A stretch of 15,046 nt of DNA from Thioalkalivibrio sp. (GCA_007136145.1 SLHN01000313.1:1-15046); one strand, 5' to 3'; counted from the first letter of the stretch, positions 1 to 7,092 are shown. Numbers and translations: made by a program. The notes: generated from the letters alone by a model not told the origin.

Positions 1-3000
1 CGATTCATGGGGGCCTCGAGCTGCCTGTGCGCAGCGTCGTCATGATGAACCATGTGGCGGGACTTGGCATCGCCCTGGACTCCGCGGTCGATTCGCTGTT
101 GCGTGATCGCCAGCAAACCATCGCGCGCGAGGCATGGCGGATCGGCGGAACGCTGGCGGGTGCCGTGCTGCTGTTTGGCATCCTGTCCGTGATCGCATTC
201 CTGTTGCTCCACCGCCGGGTGGCGGCACCGGCGCGCGCGCTTGCGAGTACGTTGGACACGATACGTGCCGGCGATACGTTCGCACGGGCGCCCGTTCACG
301 GTGATGACGAGCTGGCCACCCTGGCCGGGACACTCAACCAGATGCTGGACGAGCGCCAGGCACTCGATGCGAGGCTGCGAGAACAGAACAAGCGTCTGTG
401 GCAGTTTCGTGATCTCCTGGAGGGTAGCGACGACCTCTGCGCGATCGGTGACGCCAGCTATCGATTTCTGTGGGCCAACCAGGCGTACAAGACAAGGTAC
501 GGGCTGTTAGGCGGAGGGATCGAGGGACGTACGGTGCCGGAGGTGCTCGGGATCGATTACTTCGAGCAGAACGCGAAACAATGGATCGATCGCTGTCTCG
601 CCGGCGAAGTTCAGCGCTTCGAGACCGAGCGCGACTTCCCGGGTTTCGGGTCGCGCAAGCTGCTGGTGCGCTATTACCCGATTGATGTGCCAGGCAGCCA
701 GGAGCGTCTTCTTGGCTCGGTGATCACCGACGTTACGGAAATCCGCGCGGCCGAGAGCGAGCTGGTGCGTCGGGCGGGCTTGATCGAAATGGCGGGGCAG
801 GCCGCGCTTTTCGGCGGCTGGTCGGCTGATTTGGCGACCAACCGACTCGAGCTGTCCGACGTGGTTGCCGAGATCTTCGGCATACCCCATGGGTACTCGC
901 CCTCCATCGACGAAGGGATTGCCTTCTATGCCACCGAGTGCCGCGACCGCATCCGCGAGCGGCTCACCGCCTGTTCCGAGCGTGGGATGCGCTTCGACGA
1001 GGAGTTGCAGATCATCGATGCCAACGGGCAGCGCAAATGGGTTCGCGCGCTCGGCGAGCCAGTGCATGATGAACGCGGTCGCATCGTGCGCGTGCAGGGA
1101 GCGTTCCAGGACGTTACGAGCTGGCACGAACGCGGACAACAGCTGCGCAGGCTCGGGCAGATCATCGACCAGAGTCCGGCCGCGGTCGCGGTCACCGATC
1201 TGGAAGGCCGCATCGAGTACGTCAATCCCGCGTTCGAGCAGAGCACGGGTTACTCGAGTGAGGAACTGCTGGGCGACACGCCGGCACGGATCCAGGGAGG
1301 CACCGCAGCGGATTCAACCTATCGCGAGTTGTGGGAAACGATCAGCGCCGGGCGAGTCTGGACGGGTGAGATGGAGAACCGTCGCAAGGACGGCACGCTT
1401 TACTGGGAATCCGGGATCGTGTCGCCGCTGGTGAACGAGCAGGGGCAGGTTACCAACTATGTCCAGATCAAGCAGGATATCACCGCGTTGAAGCACGCCG
1501 AGCGCGAACTGCGCGATTCGCGTGACGAACTGATGTCGCTGGTGGAATCCAGAAAGGCCCTGATCGACTCGCTCCCGGCTCACATCGCGCTGCTCGATGC
1601 CGAGGGGACGATCATCGATGTCAACGACCAGTGGCGTCATTTCGGCGAGAAGAACGCCTACTCCGGCGATGACTTCGGTGTCGGGGTCAACTACATACGG
1701 CTGTGCCAGAACGCCACCGGCGAATGCGCCGACGAGGCGGCGGACGTGGGTGTTGGCCTGCGTGCCGTGCTCGAGGGTGAACGGAGCGTGTTCACGTTGG
1801 AGTACCCCTGCCACTCGCCGGATCAGTTCCGCTGGTTCCGAGTCATGGCCAACCGGATGGTGCCCCGTGAACGAGACGGCGCGGATTACGGCGTGGTGGT
1901 GATGCACGTCGACATAACCGAGCGCAAGCTGGCCGAGCAGGAATTGAATCGGATCGCCTTCGAGGATCCTCTGACCGGACTCTATTCCCGAAACGGATTT
2001 GCCCGGCAGTTGCAACAGCGTATCGATCGGGACGGCTGGCAGAGTCGAGGGGCGGTGGTGATGGTCGATATCGCCGGCCAACGGGATGTCAACGACGCAT
2101 ACGGTTACGAGGGCGGCGACCGTTTGCTGGTGATGTTTGGCCAACGGCTTTGCGAGCGGGCTGGCGAATACGGTTGCGCTGGCCGAATCGGCGGCGACGA
2201 GTTCATGCTGTTCCTGCGGCCGAGTCCCGGCGAGACGCTGAACATGCATCTGAGCCGTCTGGTCGAGTCGATGTCGGCTCCGTTCGAACTGAACGGGGTC
2301 GAGGTCGAGGTTTCGGCCCGGCTGGGCTACACGCGCATGGGTGAGCGTCAGCGACCGGTACAGGATCTGCTGCGCGAGGCGGAGCGGGCCCTGTTCCGGC
2401 ATCACACGGATCCGTCGGTGCCCTGGGTCGCCTACACCAACCGCCTTCAGGAGGAGACTCAGCAGCGCATCGAGCTGACCCGTGATCTGCGCCGAGGGCT
2501 CAACGACGACCAGTTCGAGCTGCACTTTCAGCCCAAGGTCAACCTCGCCACTGGCGCGCTCGTTGCCTGCGAGGCGCTGCTGCGCTGGAATCACCCCGAG
2601 CGGGGGTTGGTCCCGCCCGGAGTGTTCATTCCCATCGCCGAGCAAAGCCAGCTGATTGTGCCGATCGGCGATTGGGTGCTGCGTCGCGCCTGTCGGCACC
2701 TGCGCGACTGGCATGATGCCGGACTCGAGCCGGTGCGTGTGTCCGTGAATGTGTCCCAGGTTCAGTTTCAGGTGGGCGATCTGGCGAGCCGGGTCCCGGA
2801 GATTCTCGACGAGTTCGGTGTGGCGCCGGAGGAGCTTGTGCTGGAGATTACCGAAAGCGTCTTCGAACACGAATCCGATTCGCTGTTGAACCAGATGCGT
2901 GCACTGCACGACATCGGCGTGCGGCTCTCGCTGGACGATTTTGGCACCGGGTATTCGTCGTTGCTGTACTTGCAACGGTATCCATTTGACGAGGTCAAGA

Positions 3001-3263
3001 TCGACCAGGGTTTCGTTTTTCGTGTGCTCGATGACCCCTTCAGCCGAAGTATTGTCGAGACGGTGCTGGTGCTGGCGCGGGCGTTGGATGCCGAGGCCGT
3101 GGCGGAAGGCATCGAGTCGGCCGCGGTGGCCGAAGCACTTGAGGAGATGGGTTGCCGTTTTGGCCAGGGATACTTCTACAGCATGCCGCTGGAGGCGGAG
3201 GACTTTCGCTGGCTACTGGCTCAGCGGTGCAAGCTTCCGCTCAAGGCAAATCATTCCCGCTGA
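1..3263 (+). CDS. Membrane-bound HAMP-PAS(x4)-GGDEF-EAL c-di-GMP signalling protein (5' partial)
   Basis: Hybrid cyclic di-GMP enzyme: GGDEF domains make c-di-GMP from two GTP, EAL domains hydrolyse it to pGpG. The frame is open to the window edge, so the true start and probably a periplasmic sensor domain lie outside. Residues are counted from the GTG at 27, the first in-frame start codon but not a convincing start. They show a membrane helix (41-62), a HAMP linker (62-115), four PAS-like domains (about 126-240, 248-365, 373-490, 505-633), GGDEF (about 640-800) and EAL (about 820-1065). The GGDEF signature at 722-726 is intact, but the upstream DxDxFK motif reads D-I-A-G-Q-R, so the second Asp, Phe and Lys are changed, and no RxxD inhibitory site precedes it. 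The EAL domain keeps EAL (849-851), the Asn of VNVS, Glu of ITES, DDFGTG, Lys of VKID, Glu of AEGIES and Gln of GQGY. Net phosphodiesterase activity is the better guess. Repeat copy A begins 41 bp after the stop. Confidence 0.93.
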   Translation, partial: IHGGLELPVRSVVMMNHVAGLGIALDSAVDSLLRDRQQTIAREAWRIGGTLAGAVLLFGILSVIAFLLLHRRVAAPARALASTLDTIRAGDTFARAPVHGDDELATLAGTLNQMLDERQALDARLREQNKRLWQFRDLLEGSDDLCAIGDASYRFLWANQAYKTRYGLLGGGIEGRTVPEVLGIDYFEQNAKQWIDRCLAGEVQRFETERDFPGFGSRKLLVRYYPIDVPGSQERLLGSVITDVTEIRAAESELVRRAGLIEMAGQAALFGGWSADLATNRLELSDVVAEIFGIPHGYSPSIDEGIAFYATECRDRIRERLTACSERGMRFDEELQIIDANGQRKWVRALGEPVHDERGRIVRVQGAFQDVTSWHERGQQLRRLGQIIDQSPAAVAVTDLEGRIEYVNPAFEQSTGYSSEELLGDTPARIQGGTAADSTYRELWETISAGRVWTGEMENRRKDGTLYWESGIVSPLVNEQGQVTNYVQIKQDITALKHAERELRDSRDELMSLVESRKALIDSLPAHIALLDAEGTIIDVNDQWRHFGEKNAYSGDDFGVGVNYIRLCQNATGECADEAADVGVGLRAVLEGERSVFTLEYPCHSPDQFRWFRVMANRMVPRERDGADYGVVVMHVDITERKLAEQELNRIAFEDPLTGLYSRNGFARQLQQRIDRDGWQSRGAVVMVDIAGQRDVNDAYGYEGGDRLLVMFGQRLCERAGEYGCAGRIGGDEFMLFLRPSPGETLNMHLSRLVESMSAPFELNGVEVEVSARLGYTRMGERQRPVQDLLREAERALFRHHTDPSVPWVAYTNRLQEETQQRIELTRDLRRGLNDDQFELHFQPKVNLATGALVACEALLRWNHPERGLVPPGVFIPIAEQSQLIVPIGDWVLRRACRHLRDWHDAGLEPVRVSVNVSQVQFQVGDLASRVPEILDEFGVAPEELVLEITESVFEHESDSLLNQMRALHDIGVRLSLDDFGTGYSSLLYLQRYPFDEVKIDQGFVFRVLDDPFSRSIVETVLVLARALDAEAVAEGIESAAVAEALEEMGCRFGQGYFYSMPLEAEDFRWLLAQRCKLPLKANHSR

Positions 3264-3304
3264 CTGTCATGGCCGGGTCCACGCCAAAACAGGAAAGGTG
3301 CAAC

Positions 3305-3413
3305 CGTAGGGTGTCAATGAGCGCGGCGAATTGCACCGATCGAGGCCCAGGAGCCCGGGGTCGGAACCAGCGTGGTGTCGGTGCGGTTCGGCGTCGCCTC
3401 ACGGCACCCTGCG
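3305..3413 (+). repeat. Dispersed 109-bp intergenic repeat, copy A
   Basis: This copy begins CGTAGGGTG and ends CACCCTGCG, imperfect inverted ends. Inside are a left motif (GCGGCGAATTGCACC) and a right motif (GGTGCGGTTCGGCGTCGCC) also found in copy C in the same orientation and in copy B in reverse complement. Its length of 109 bp equals that of copy C. It lies between the HAMP-PAS-GGDEF-EAL gene and kaiC, ending 60 bp before the kaiC start. No coding capacity is apparent. It looks like a MITE-like or REP-like non-autonomous element. The gap 3264-3473 otherwise holds only the kaiC ribosome binding site. Confidence 0.85.
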
Positions 3414-3457
3414 GAATCGTTTTTCAGGTCAAGACAACCTCCGCCTGCGACCGCGCC

Positions 3458-3469
3458 GGAGGGAAGGGG
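3458..3469 (+). promoter_or_regulatory. Ribosome binding site fixing the kaiC start
   Basis: A purine-rich tract, GGAGGG followed by AAGGGG, ends 4 nt before the ATG at 3474. The frame stays open further upstream to 3372, but that extension runs through repeat copy A and has no family similarity. This site supports 3474 (or the adjacent ATG at 3477) as the start. Confidence 0.7.
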
Positions 3470-3473
3470 CACA

Positions 3474-5189
3474 ATGATGAGGAAAACCGACACCCGGTTG
3501 CAAAAACGCGAGACCGGCATCGCCGGACTGGACCAGGTCACCCGGGGCGGCTTGCCTTCCGGCCAGGCGACGCTCGTGCTCGGCCAGGCGGCGACGGGCA
3601 AGACCGTGCTTGGCTTGCAGGTTCTCGCGCGAGCCATCGAGCGCGGTGACGGCGGGGTCTTCGTGACGTTCGAGGAGTCGCCGGCGCAGGTGAAGCGCGA
3701 TGCCGCCTCGTTTCGCTGGGGTGCGGGTCTGCTCCAGTCGGACCGTTGGCAACTCATCGACGCCCGCCCGCGCCTCGGTGCCGAGGTGGCAGGAGAGTTC
3801 GACATCGAAGGCCTGCTAAGCATCATCGCGGCAGCCATCGAACAGACCGGCGCGGCCTGGGTCGTGTTGGACGGCATCGATCAGTTGTTGCAGTACCAAC
3901 CGGAGCCGCAAATCGCGATCGACCAGATTCGCCGGATCAACGAGCACTGCGAGGACCGTGGCTGGACCTTGCTGCTGACCGGCAAAGCCGCGGGCGACAG
4001 CATGGCACCTATCCGTTTCGAGGGCATCGAGTTCCTGCTTTCGGCGACCATCGTCTTGTCCACGCTGATGGTCAACCAGCAGCTGAATCGATCGCTGCGT
4101 ATCGCCAAGTTCCGGGGTTCCGGGCATGTAGCGGACGAGGTGCCGATGTTCCTGGACGACGATGGCATCCAACTGCCCTACCATGAAGTACCGCCTACCG
4201 GCGGGATGGCGGCAAGCATTGAACGCGTCAGTACCGGCATCGAGCGGCTCGACAAGCTGCTCGGCGGCGGCATTTACCGGGGCTCGGGGCTGCTGATCTC
4301 TGGCCGCCCGGGCACTGCCAAGAGCACTCTCGCGGGCAGCTTCGCGCAGGCAGCCGCCCGGCGTGGTGAACGCACACTGTATGTGAGTTTCGACGAGCTT
4401 GAAAGCGCTTACGTGCGTAATCTCGCTTCGGTCGGGATCGATCTGCGCGGCCCTATCGAAACCGGATTCGTGCGTTTCCAGAGCCTTTCCGCGTATGCCT
4501 CAGGGGTAACGGCACACTTCCTGGCATTGCGTCGCATGCTCGACACATTCGATCCTCGCTGCCTGGTCATCGACCCGGTTTCCGCTCTGTTCAAGGCCAG
4601 TGGCATCGAGGGGGCGGCAATGGCGACCGAGTACCTGATCGACCTGGTACGGCGCCGTGGTATCACCACCGTGCTGACCTCCCTGAGTGGCGTACTGGAT
4701 CCGGAGGGGGAAGCCACACTGGGTCATGTCTCGACCCTCGCCGACAGTTGGATCGTCCTCGATTACAATGTACGGGGCGGCGAGCGAAACCGCTCGCTGT
4801 CGATTGTGAAATCGCGGGGTTCGGCCCACTCGAACCAGCAGCCCGAACTGGTATTGTCGGATAAGGGGATCGATCTCGCCGATGTCTACGAATATGGCTC
4901 CGAGGTGCTGATGGGAACGGCGCGCGCGACCAAGGAACGCGAGGAGATCGAGACCGAGCGCCGTCGGCAGCGGGAACGCGAGCACCGCCGAATGGAGCTC
5001 GAGCGACGCATCGAACAGACCAAACGCGAGCTCGATCGCCTCTCGGTCGAGTTGGAGCTGGAGGAGAGCCAATCGAGCGAAACCGATCGCCTGGAACGGC
5101 TTCATCGGGAGCACATCAAATATCGCCGGGATCCGGGGGGAGAGAGCCTGGCCATGCATGCCGTCAACGATGAGGAGAAGCATCCGTGA
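3474..5189 (+). CDS. kaiC: KaiC family circadian-clock/timer ATPase-autokinase with coiled-coil tail
   Basis: Double RecA-like KaiC protein (571 aa), the ATPase/autokinase core of the Kai timer, acting in the cytosol as a ring oligomer. CI: Walker A GQAATGKT at residues 37-44, the catalytic Glu pair in TFEES (67-68), Walker B around WVVLDGID. CII: Walker A variant GRPGTAKST at 277-285 (Ala where the P-loop normally has Gly before Lys), the acidic pair Asp307-Glu308, Walker B around CLVIDP. The phosphorylation segment TLGHVST keeps Ser420-Thr421, matching Ser431-Thr432 of Synechococcus KaiC, and Thr415 matching Thr426. From about residue 477 the tail is a highly charged Arg/Glu-rich coiled coil in place of the short KaiA-binding tail of cyanobacteria. 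Similar tails in KaiA-less bacterial KaiC proteins (for example Rhodobacter sphaeroides) join two hexamers into a dodecamer. The gene overlaps kaiB by GTGA, implying coupled translation. No kaiA is visible. Confidence 0.95.
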   Translation: MMRKTDTRLQKRETGIAGLDQVTRGGLPSGQATLVLGQAATGKTVLGLQVLARAIERGDGGVFVTFEESPAQVKRDAASFRWGAGLLQSDRWQLIDARPRLGAEVAGEFDIEGLLSIIAAAIEQTGAAWVVLDGIDQLLQYQPEPQIAIDQIRRINEHCEDRGWTLLLTGKAAGDSMAPIRFEGIEFLLSATIVLSTLMVNQQLNRSLRIAKFRGSGHVADEVPMFLDDDGIQLPYHEVPPTGGMAASIERVSTGIERLDKLLGGGIYRGSGLLISGRPGTAKSTLAGSFAQAAARRGERTLYVSFDELESAYVRNLASVGIDLRGPIETGFVRFQSLSAYASGVTAHFLALRRMLDTFDPRCLVIDPVSALFKASGIEGAAMATEYLIDLVRRRGITTVLTSLSGVLDPEGEATLGHVSTLADSWIVLDYNVRGGERNRSLSIVKSRGSAHSNQQPELVLSDKGIDLADVYEYGSEVLMGTARATKEREEIETERRRQREREHRRMELERRIEQTKRELDRLSVELELEESQSSETDRLERLHREHIKYRRDPGGESLAMHAVNDEEKHP

Positions 5190-5497
5190 GCGTCGACCAG
5201 GATCCGGCGCCGTCGCCGGTGCCAAGACTGACGCTGTTCGTGACCGGCACCGCGCCACGTTCGCAGCGTGCGCGCGGTAACCTGGCCCGGATGCTTGCGC
5301 GAATCGGCCGTTCCGATCTTCGGCCTCAGGAAATCGACCTGCTGGAACAGCCGAGGGAGGGGATCTTGAACTCCGTGTTCGCGACCCCATCCCTGCTGAA
5401 GACGAGCAGCACCGGCGAGGTCTCGGTGTTGTACGGTGATCTCTCCGACGAAGGCCGTCTGCATTACTTTCTAGCGGATCTTGAGAACGGCTGGTAA
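5186..5497 (+). CDS. kaiB: KaiB fold-switching clock protein
   Basis: KaiB homologue, 103 aa, close to the usual size. KaiB binds the CI ring of KaiC after a switch to a thioredoxin-like fold and alters the KaiC ATPase/phosphorylation cycle. Family landmarks are the first strand LTLFVTGTAP, the following SQRARGNLARML helix, an IDLLEQP strand, the FATPSLLK segment (matching ATPTLSK in cyanobacterial KaiB, with its proline) and the closing YGDLSDEGR motif. A GTG start at 5186 overlaps the kaiC stop as GTGA, with GAGGAG at 5172-5177 inside the kaiC end. The order kaiC-kaiB is the reverse of the cyanobacterial kaiABC operon. After the stop comes an approximately 90 bp spacer and then inverted repeat copy B. 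No clear terminator hairpin with a T-run is visible. Confidence 0.95.
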   Translation: MSVDQDPAPSPVPRLTLFVTGTAPRSQRARGNLARMLARIGRSDLRPQEIDLLEQPREGILNSVFATPSLLKTSSTGEVSVLYGDLSDEGRLHYFLADLENGW

Positions 5498-5534
5498 GGA
5501 CCCCTGCGACAATCCGCATCGCCAATCACCATGG

Positions 5535-5573
5535 CCAATTGCACCGGGATCTTCGCATTGCCAGCAATTCGCC
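5535..5573. repeat. Possible degraded fragment of the dispersed repeat
   Basis: AATTGCACCG at 5537-5546 matches the left inner motif of copy A. GCAATTCGCC at 5564-5573 matches the same motif in reverse complement, and the following bases still resemble the outer end of a copy in the orientation of B. The two motifs face each other just ahead of copy B, as if an older copy had been rearranged here. The match is short. Confidence 0.35.
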
Positions 5574-5589
5574 AGCGTGAATGAAACCG

Positions 5590-5698
5590 CGTAGGGTGCC
5601 GTGAATCGAAGCCGAACCGCAGCGACACCACGCCGGTTTGGACGCCAGCCCCCCGATTTCGAGCGGCGCAATTCGCTGCGACCTTCATCCCGCTCGGG
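5590..5698 (-). repeat. Dispersed intergenic repeat, copy B (inverted)
   Basis: The segment starts CGTAGGGTGCCGTGA and aligns to the reverse complement of copy A almost without gaps through the blocks GCCGAACCGCA, CGACACCACG and GCGGCGCAATTCGCTGCG. The far end (after about 5680) is diverged, so the right boundary is approximate. It reaches the stop codon of the neighbouring - strand DAHP synthase at 5685-5687. With copy A it brackets kaiCB as an inverted pair. Confidence 0.75.
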
Positions 5699-6827
5699 GG
5701 CTGCCGGCGCCACGCAAGGTGGCGCGGGTACCGCGGCGTGCCCGCACCGCCCGCGCAAGCTGATCGAGCAGTTGCACGGAATCCTCCCAGCCGATGCAGG
5801 GGTCGGTGATGCTCTGCCCGTAAATCAGCGTTTGACCCGCCTTCAGATCCTGCCGCCCTTCGACCAGATGAGATTCCGCGGCGACCCCCATGATCCGCGG
5901 ATCGCCCGCCGCAATCTGTTCGGCAACCGCTGCTCCCGAAACCATCTGCTGGGCGAAGCCGCCCGGCGTATTCCCGTGGGAAAGGTCGATCATCAGCCGC
6001 TGGGGCAGGTCGAATCTGGCCAGCTCCGTGCAGGCGGCCTCGACGCTGGCGAGATCGTAATTCGGCTGCGTCCCGCCGCGAAGGATCACGTGGCAGTCGG
6101 CATTGCCAAGGGTGTCGACGATGGCGACTTGGCCGCATTTGTGCACGGACAGAAAATGGTGGCGTTGCCGGGCGGCCAGAATTGCGGCAATGGCGATCCT
6201 GACGTTGCCATCGGTGCCATTCTTGAACCCGACTGCGGAGGAAAGTCCGGAGGCCAGCTCCCGATGTACCTGTGATTCCGTGGTCCTGGCGCCGATCGCG
6301 CCCCATGAGACCAGGTCTCCGATGTACTGTGGCGAGATTACGTCGAGGAATTCGCAACCCGCCGGAACCTCGGCCTGATTGATGCGTAGCAGCAGATCAC
6401 GGGCGATGCGCAACCCTTCATTGATTCGGAAACTGCCGTTCAGGTAGGGATCGTTGATCAGGCCTTTCCACCCGACGGTCGTACGCGGCTTCTCGAAATA
6501 GACGCGCATGACGATCTCGAGATCATCGCCGAGGCGTTCGCGTTCGGCTTGCAGCCGCGAGGCATATTCGAGCGCGGAGACCGGGTCGTGGATCGAGCAC
6601 GGGCCGATGATCACAAGCAGGCGATCGGACTTGCCGTGGACGATGTCGCGCACCTTGCGGCGGGTATCCGAAATGAAGCTTTCCATCGGCGTGTTCTTGA
6701 TCGGGAAAAACTGGATCAGGTGCGCCGGGGGGGGCAGTGGGACGATGTTCTCGATGCGCTGATCATCGGTTTCCGACGTGCGGTCGGTCGGCGGCGGGGT
6801 CAGGATCTCTTCTGAAGCGGTGCTCAT
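5685..6827 (-). CDS. aroG: Class I 3-deoxy-7-phosphoheptulonate (DAHP) synthase
   Basis: First enzyme of the shikimate pathway: condenses phosphoenolpyruvate and erythrose 4-phosphate to DAHP, leading to aromatic amino acids. The 380-aa product carries the AroF/G/H-type signatures in order: VIIGPCSIHDP (metal-binding Cys), FEKPRTTVGWKG, GAIGARTTESQVHRE, VGFKNGTDGN, DCHVILRGG (metal His), AAESHLVEG (metal Glu) and SITDPCIGWED (metal Asp). The GNxDCHVILRGG stretch looks more like the Phe-sensitive AroG than AroH, but the isozyme cannot be settled by eye. The start at 6827 (MSTASEE) was chosen because the preceding frame, open to 6983, is basic and unlike the family; its ribosome binding site is weak. 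The protein normally ends near ARRG. Here 14 residues rich in Gly, Arg and Ala follow, running up to repeat copy B. It has no evident functional link to kaiCB. Confidence 0.93.
   Translation of the reverse strand: MSTASEEILTPPPTDRTSETDDQRIENIVPLPPPAHLIQFFPIKNTPMESFISDTRRKVRDIVHGKSDRLLVIIGPCSIHDPVSALEYASRLQAERERLGDDLEIVMRVYFEKPRTTVGWKGLINDPYLNGSFRINEGLRIARDLLLRINQAEVPAGCEFLDVISPQYIGDLVSWGAIGARTTESQVHRELASGLSSAVGFKNGTDGNVRIAIAAILAARQRHHFLSVHKCGQVAIVDTLGNADCHVILRGGTQPNYDLASVEAACTELARFDLPQRLMIDLSHGNTPGGFAQQMVSGAAVAEQIAAGDPRIMGVAAESHLVEGRQDLKAGQTLIYGQSITDPCIGWEDSVQLLDQLARAVRARRGTRATLRGAGSPRAG
5707..5725 (-). other. Perfect 7-bp hairpin in the extra 3' codons of the DAHP synthase gene
   Basis: GCGCCAC (5707-5713) and GTGGCGC (5719-5725) are perfect inverted arms around a 5-nt loop. 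They lie in the codons for the C-terminal extension, just past the usual end of the family. They could be an old terminator stem, but no T-run follows. Confidence 0.4.
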
Positions 6828-6885
6828 GCTTGATGTGTCCGTGGAGGGCTGCCAAAGCTTTCCGGCTGGGGAAATCTGGTCGGGA

Positions 6886-6914
6886 AGTATCGAACGGATT
6901 GTGCATTGCGTCAA
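6886..6914 (-). promoter_or_regulatory. Sigma-70-type promoter for the DAHP synthase gene
   Basis: On the - strand, TTGACG (plus positions 6909-6914) is followed after exactly 17 nt by GATACT (6886-6891). These match the -35 consensus at 5 of 6 and the -10 consensus at 4 of 6 positions. The predicted transcript would start near 6879 and leave a leader of about 50 nt before the start codon at 6827. No obvious TyrR box is visible. Confidence 0.6.
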
Positions 6915-6990
6915 ACGACTTGGTCCGTCGGAGCAATGGAAGCGGAAAGTCGGACGTCGCCGAAAAAACCTTCTAGACTTCATGGTATGC

Positions 6991-7019
6991 GGTCGCGTTG
7001 GATGGCATCCAACGAGACC
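6991..7019. promoter_or_regulatory. 29-bp near-perfect palindrome upstream of the ligase/hydrolase operon
   Basis: The arms GGTCgCGTTGGATG and CATCCAACGaGACC flank a single central G. The core CGTTGGATG-G-CATCCAACG (6996-7014) is perfect; one mismatched pair (6995/7015) separates it from the outer GGTC/GACC. The very short centre suggests an operator for a dimeric regulator rather than an RNA hairpin, but either is possible. It lies about 80 bp upstream of the ligase start and behind the divergent aroG promoter. Confidence 0.6.
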
Positions 7020-7045
7020 ATGTTTTGCATGCGCAACTGGCGGGT

Positions 7046-7080
7046 CGTTTCCGGATATCAGGTTTTGGCCACCGGAAACG
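7046..7080 (+). promoter_or_regulatory. Stem-loop just upstream of the ligase ribosome binding site
   Basis: CGTTTCCGG (7046-7054) and CCGGAAACG (7072-7080) are perfect 9-nt complementary arms with a 17-nt loop. The stem ends 4 nt before the Shine-Dalgarno sequence. A smaller palindrome, TTGC-ATGC-GCAA, lies at 7025-7036. If transcribed, this structured leader could affect translation or RNA stability. Confidence 0.5.
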
Positions 7081-7084
7081 TATT

Positions 7085-7092
7085 GGAGGTGA
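7085..7092 (+). promoter_or_regulatory. Consensus Shine-Dalgarno fixing the ATP-grasp start
   Basis: GGAGGTGA lies 7 nt before the ATG at 7100. This near-perfect site decides the start against the longer open frame beginning at 6998, whose extra residues would translate the palindromes upstream. Confidence 0.85.

Noticed and set aside
1314..2975. Long (553-codon) open frame on the - strand
   Set aside because: Antisense to the GGDEF and EAL coding region; no recognisable domain. Long antisense frames are expected in G+C-rich genes.
3372..3473. 34-codon N-terminal extension of KaiC
   Set aside because: It would translate part of repeat copy A, has no KaiC similarity, and a good ribosome binding site sits before the ATG at 3474.
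4500..5525. 341-codon open frame on the - strand
   Set aside because: Antisense to kaiC and kaiB, which are clearly real; no family features.
6951..6986. + strand -35/-10 promoter for the ligase operon (TAGACT as -10)
   Set aside because: TAGACT matches -10 at 4 of 6 positions, but no acceptable -35 hexamer lies 16-18 nt upstream.
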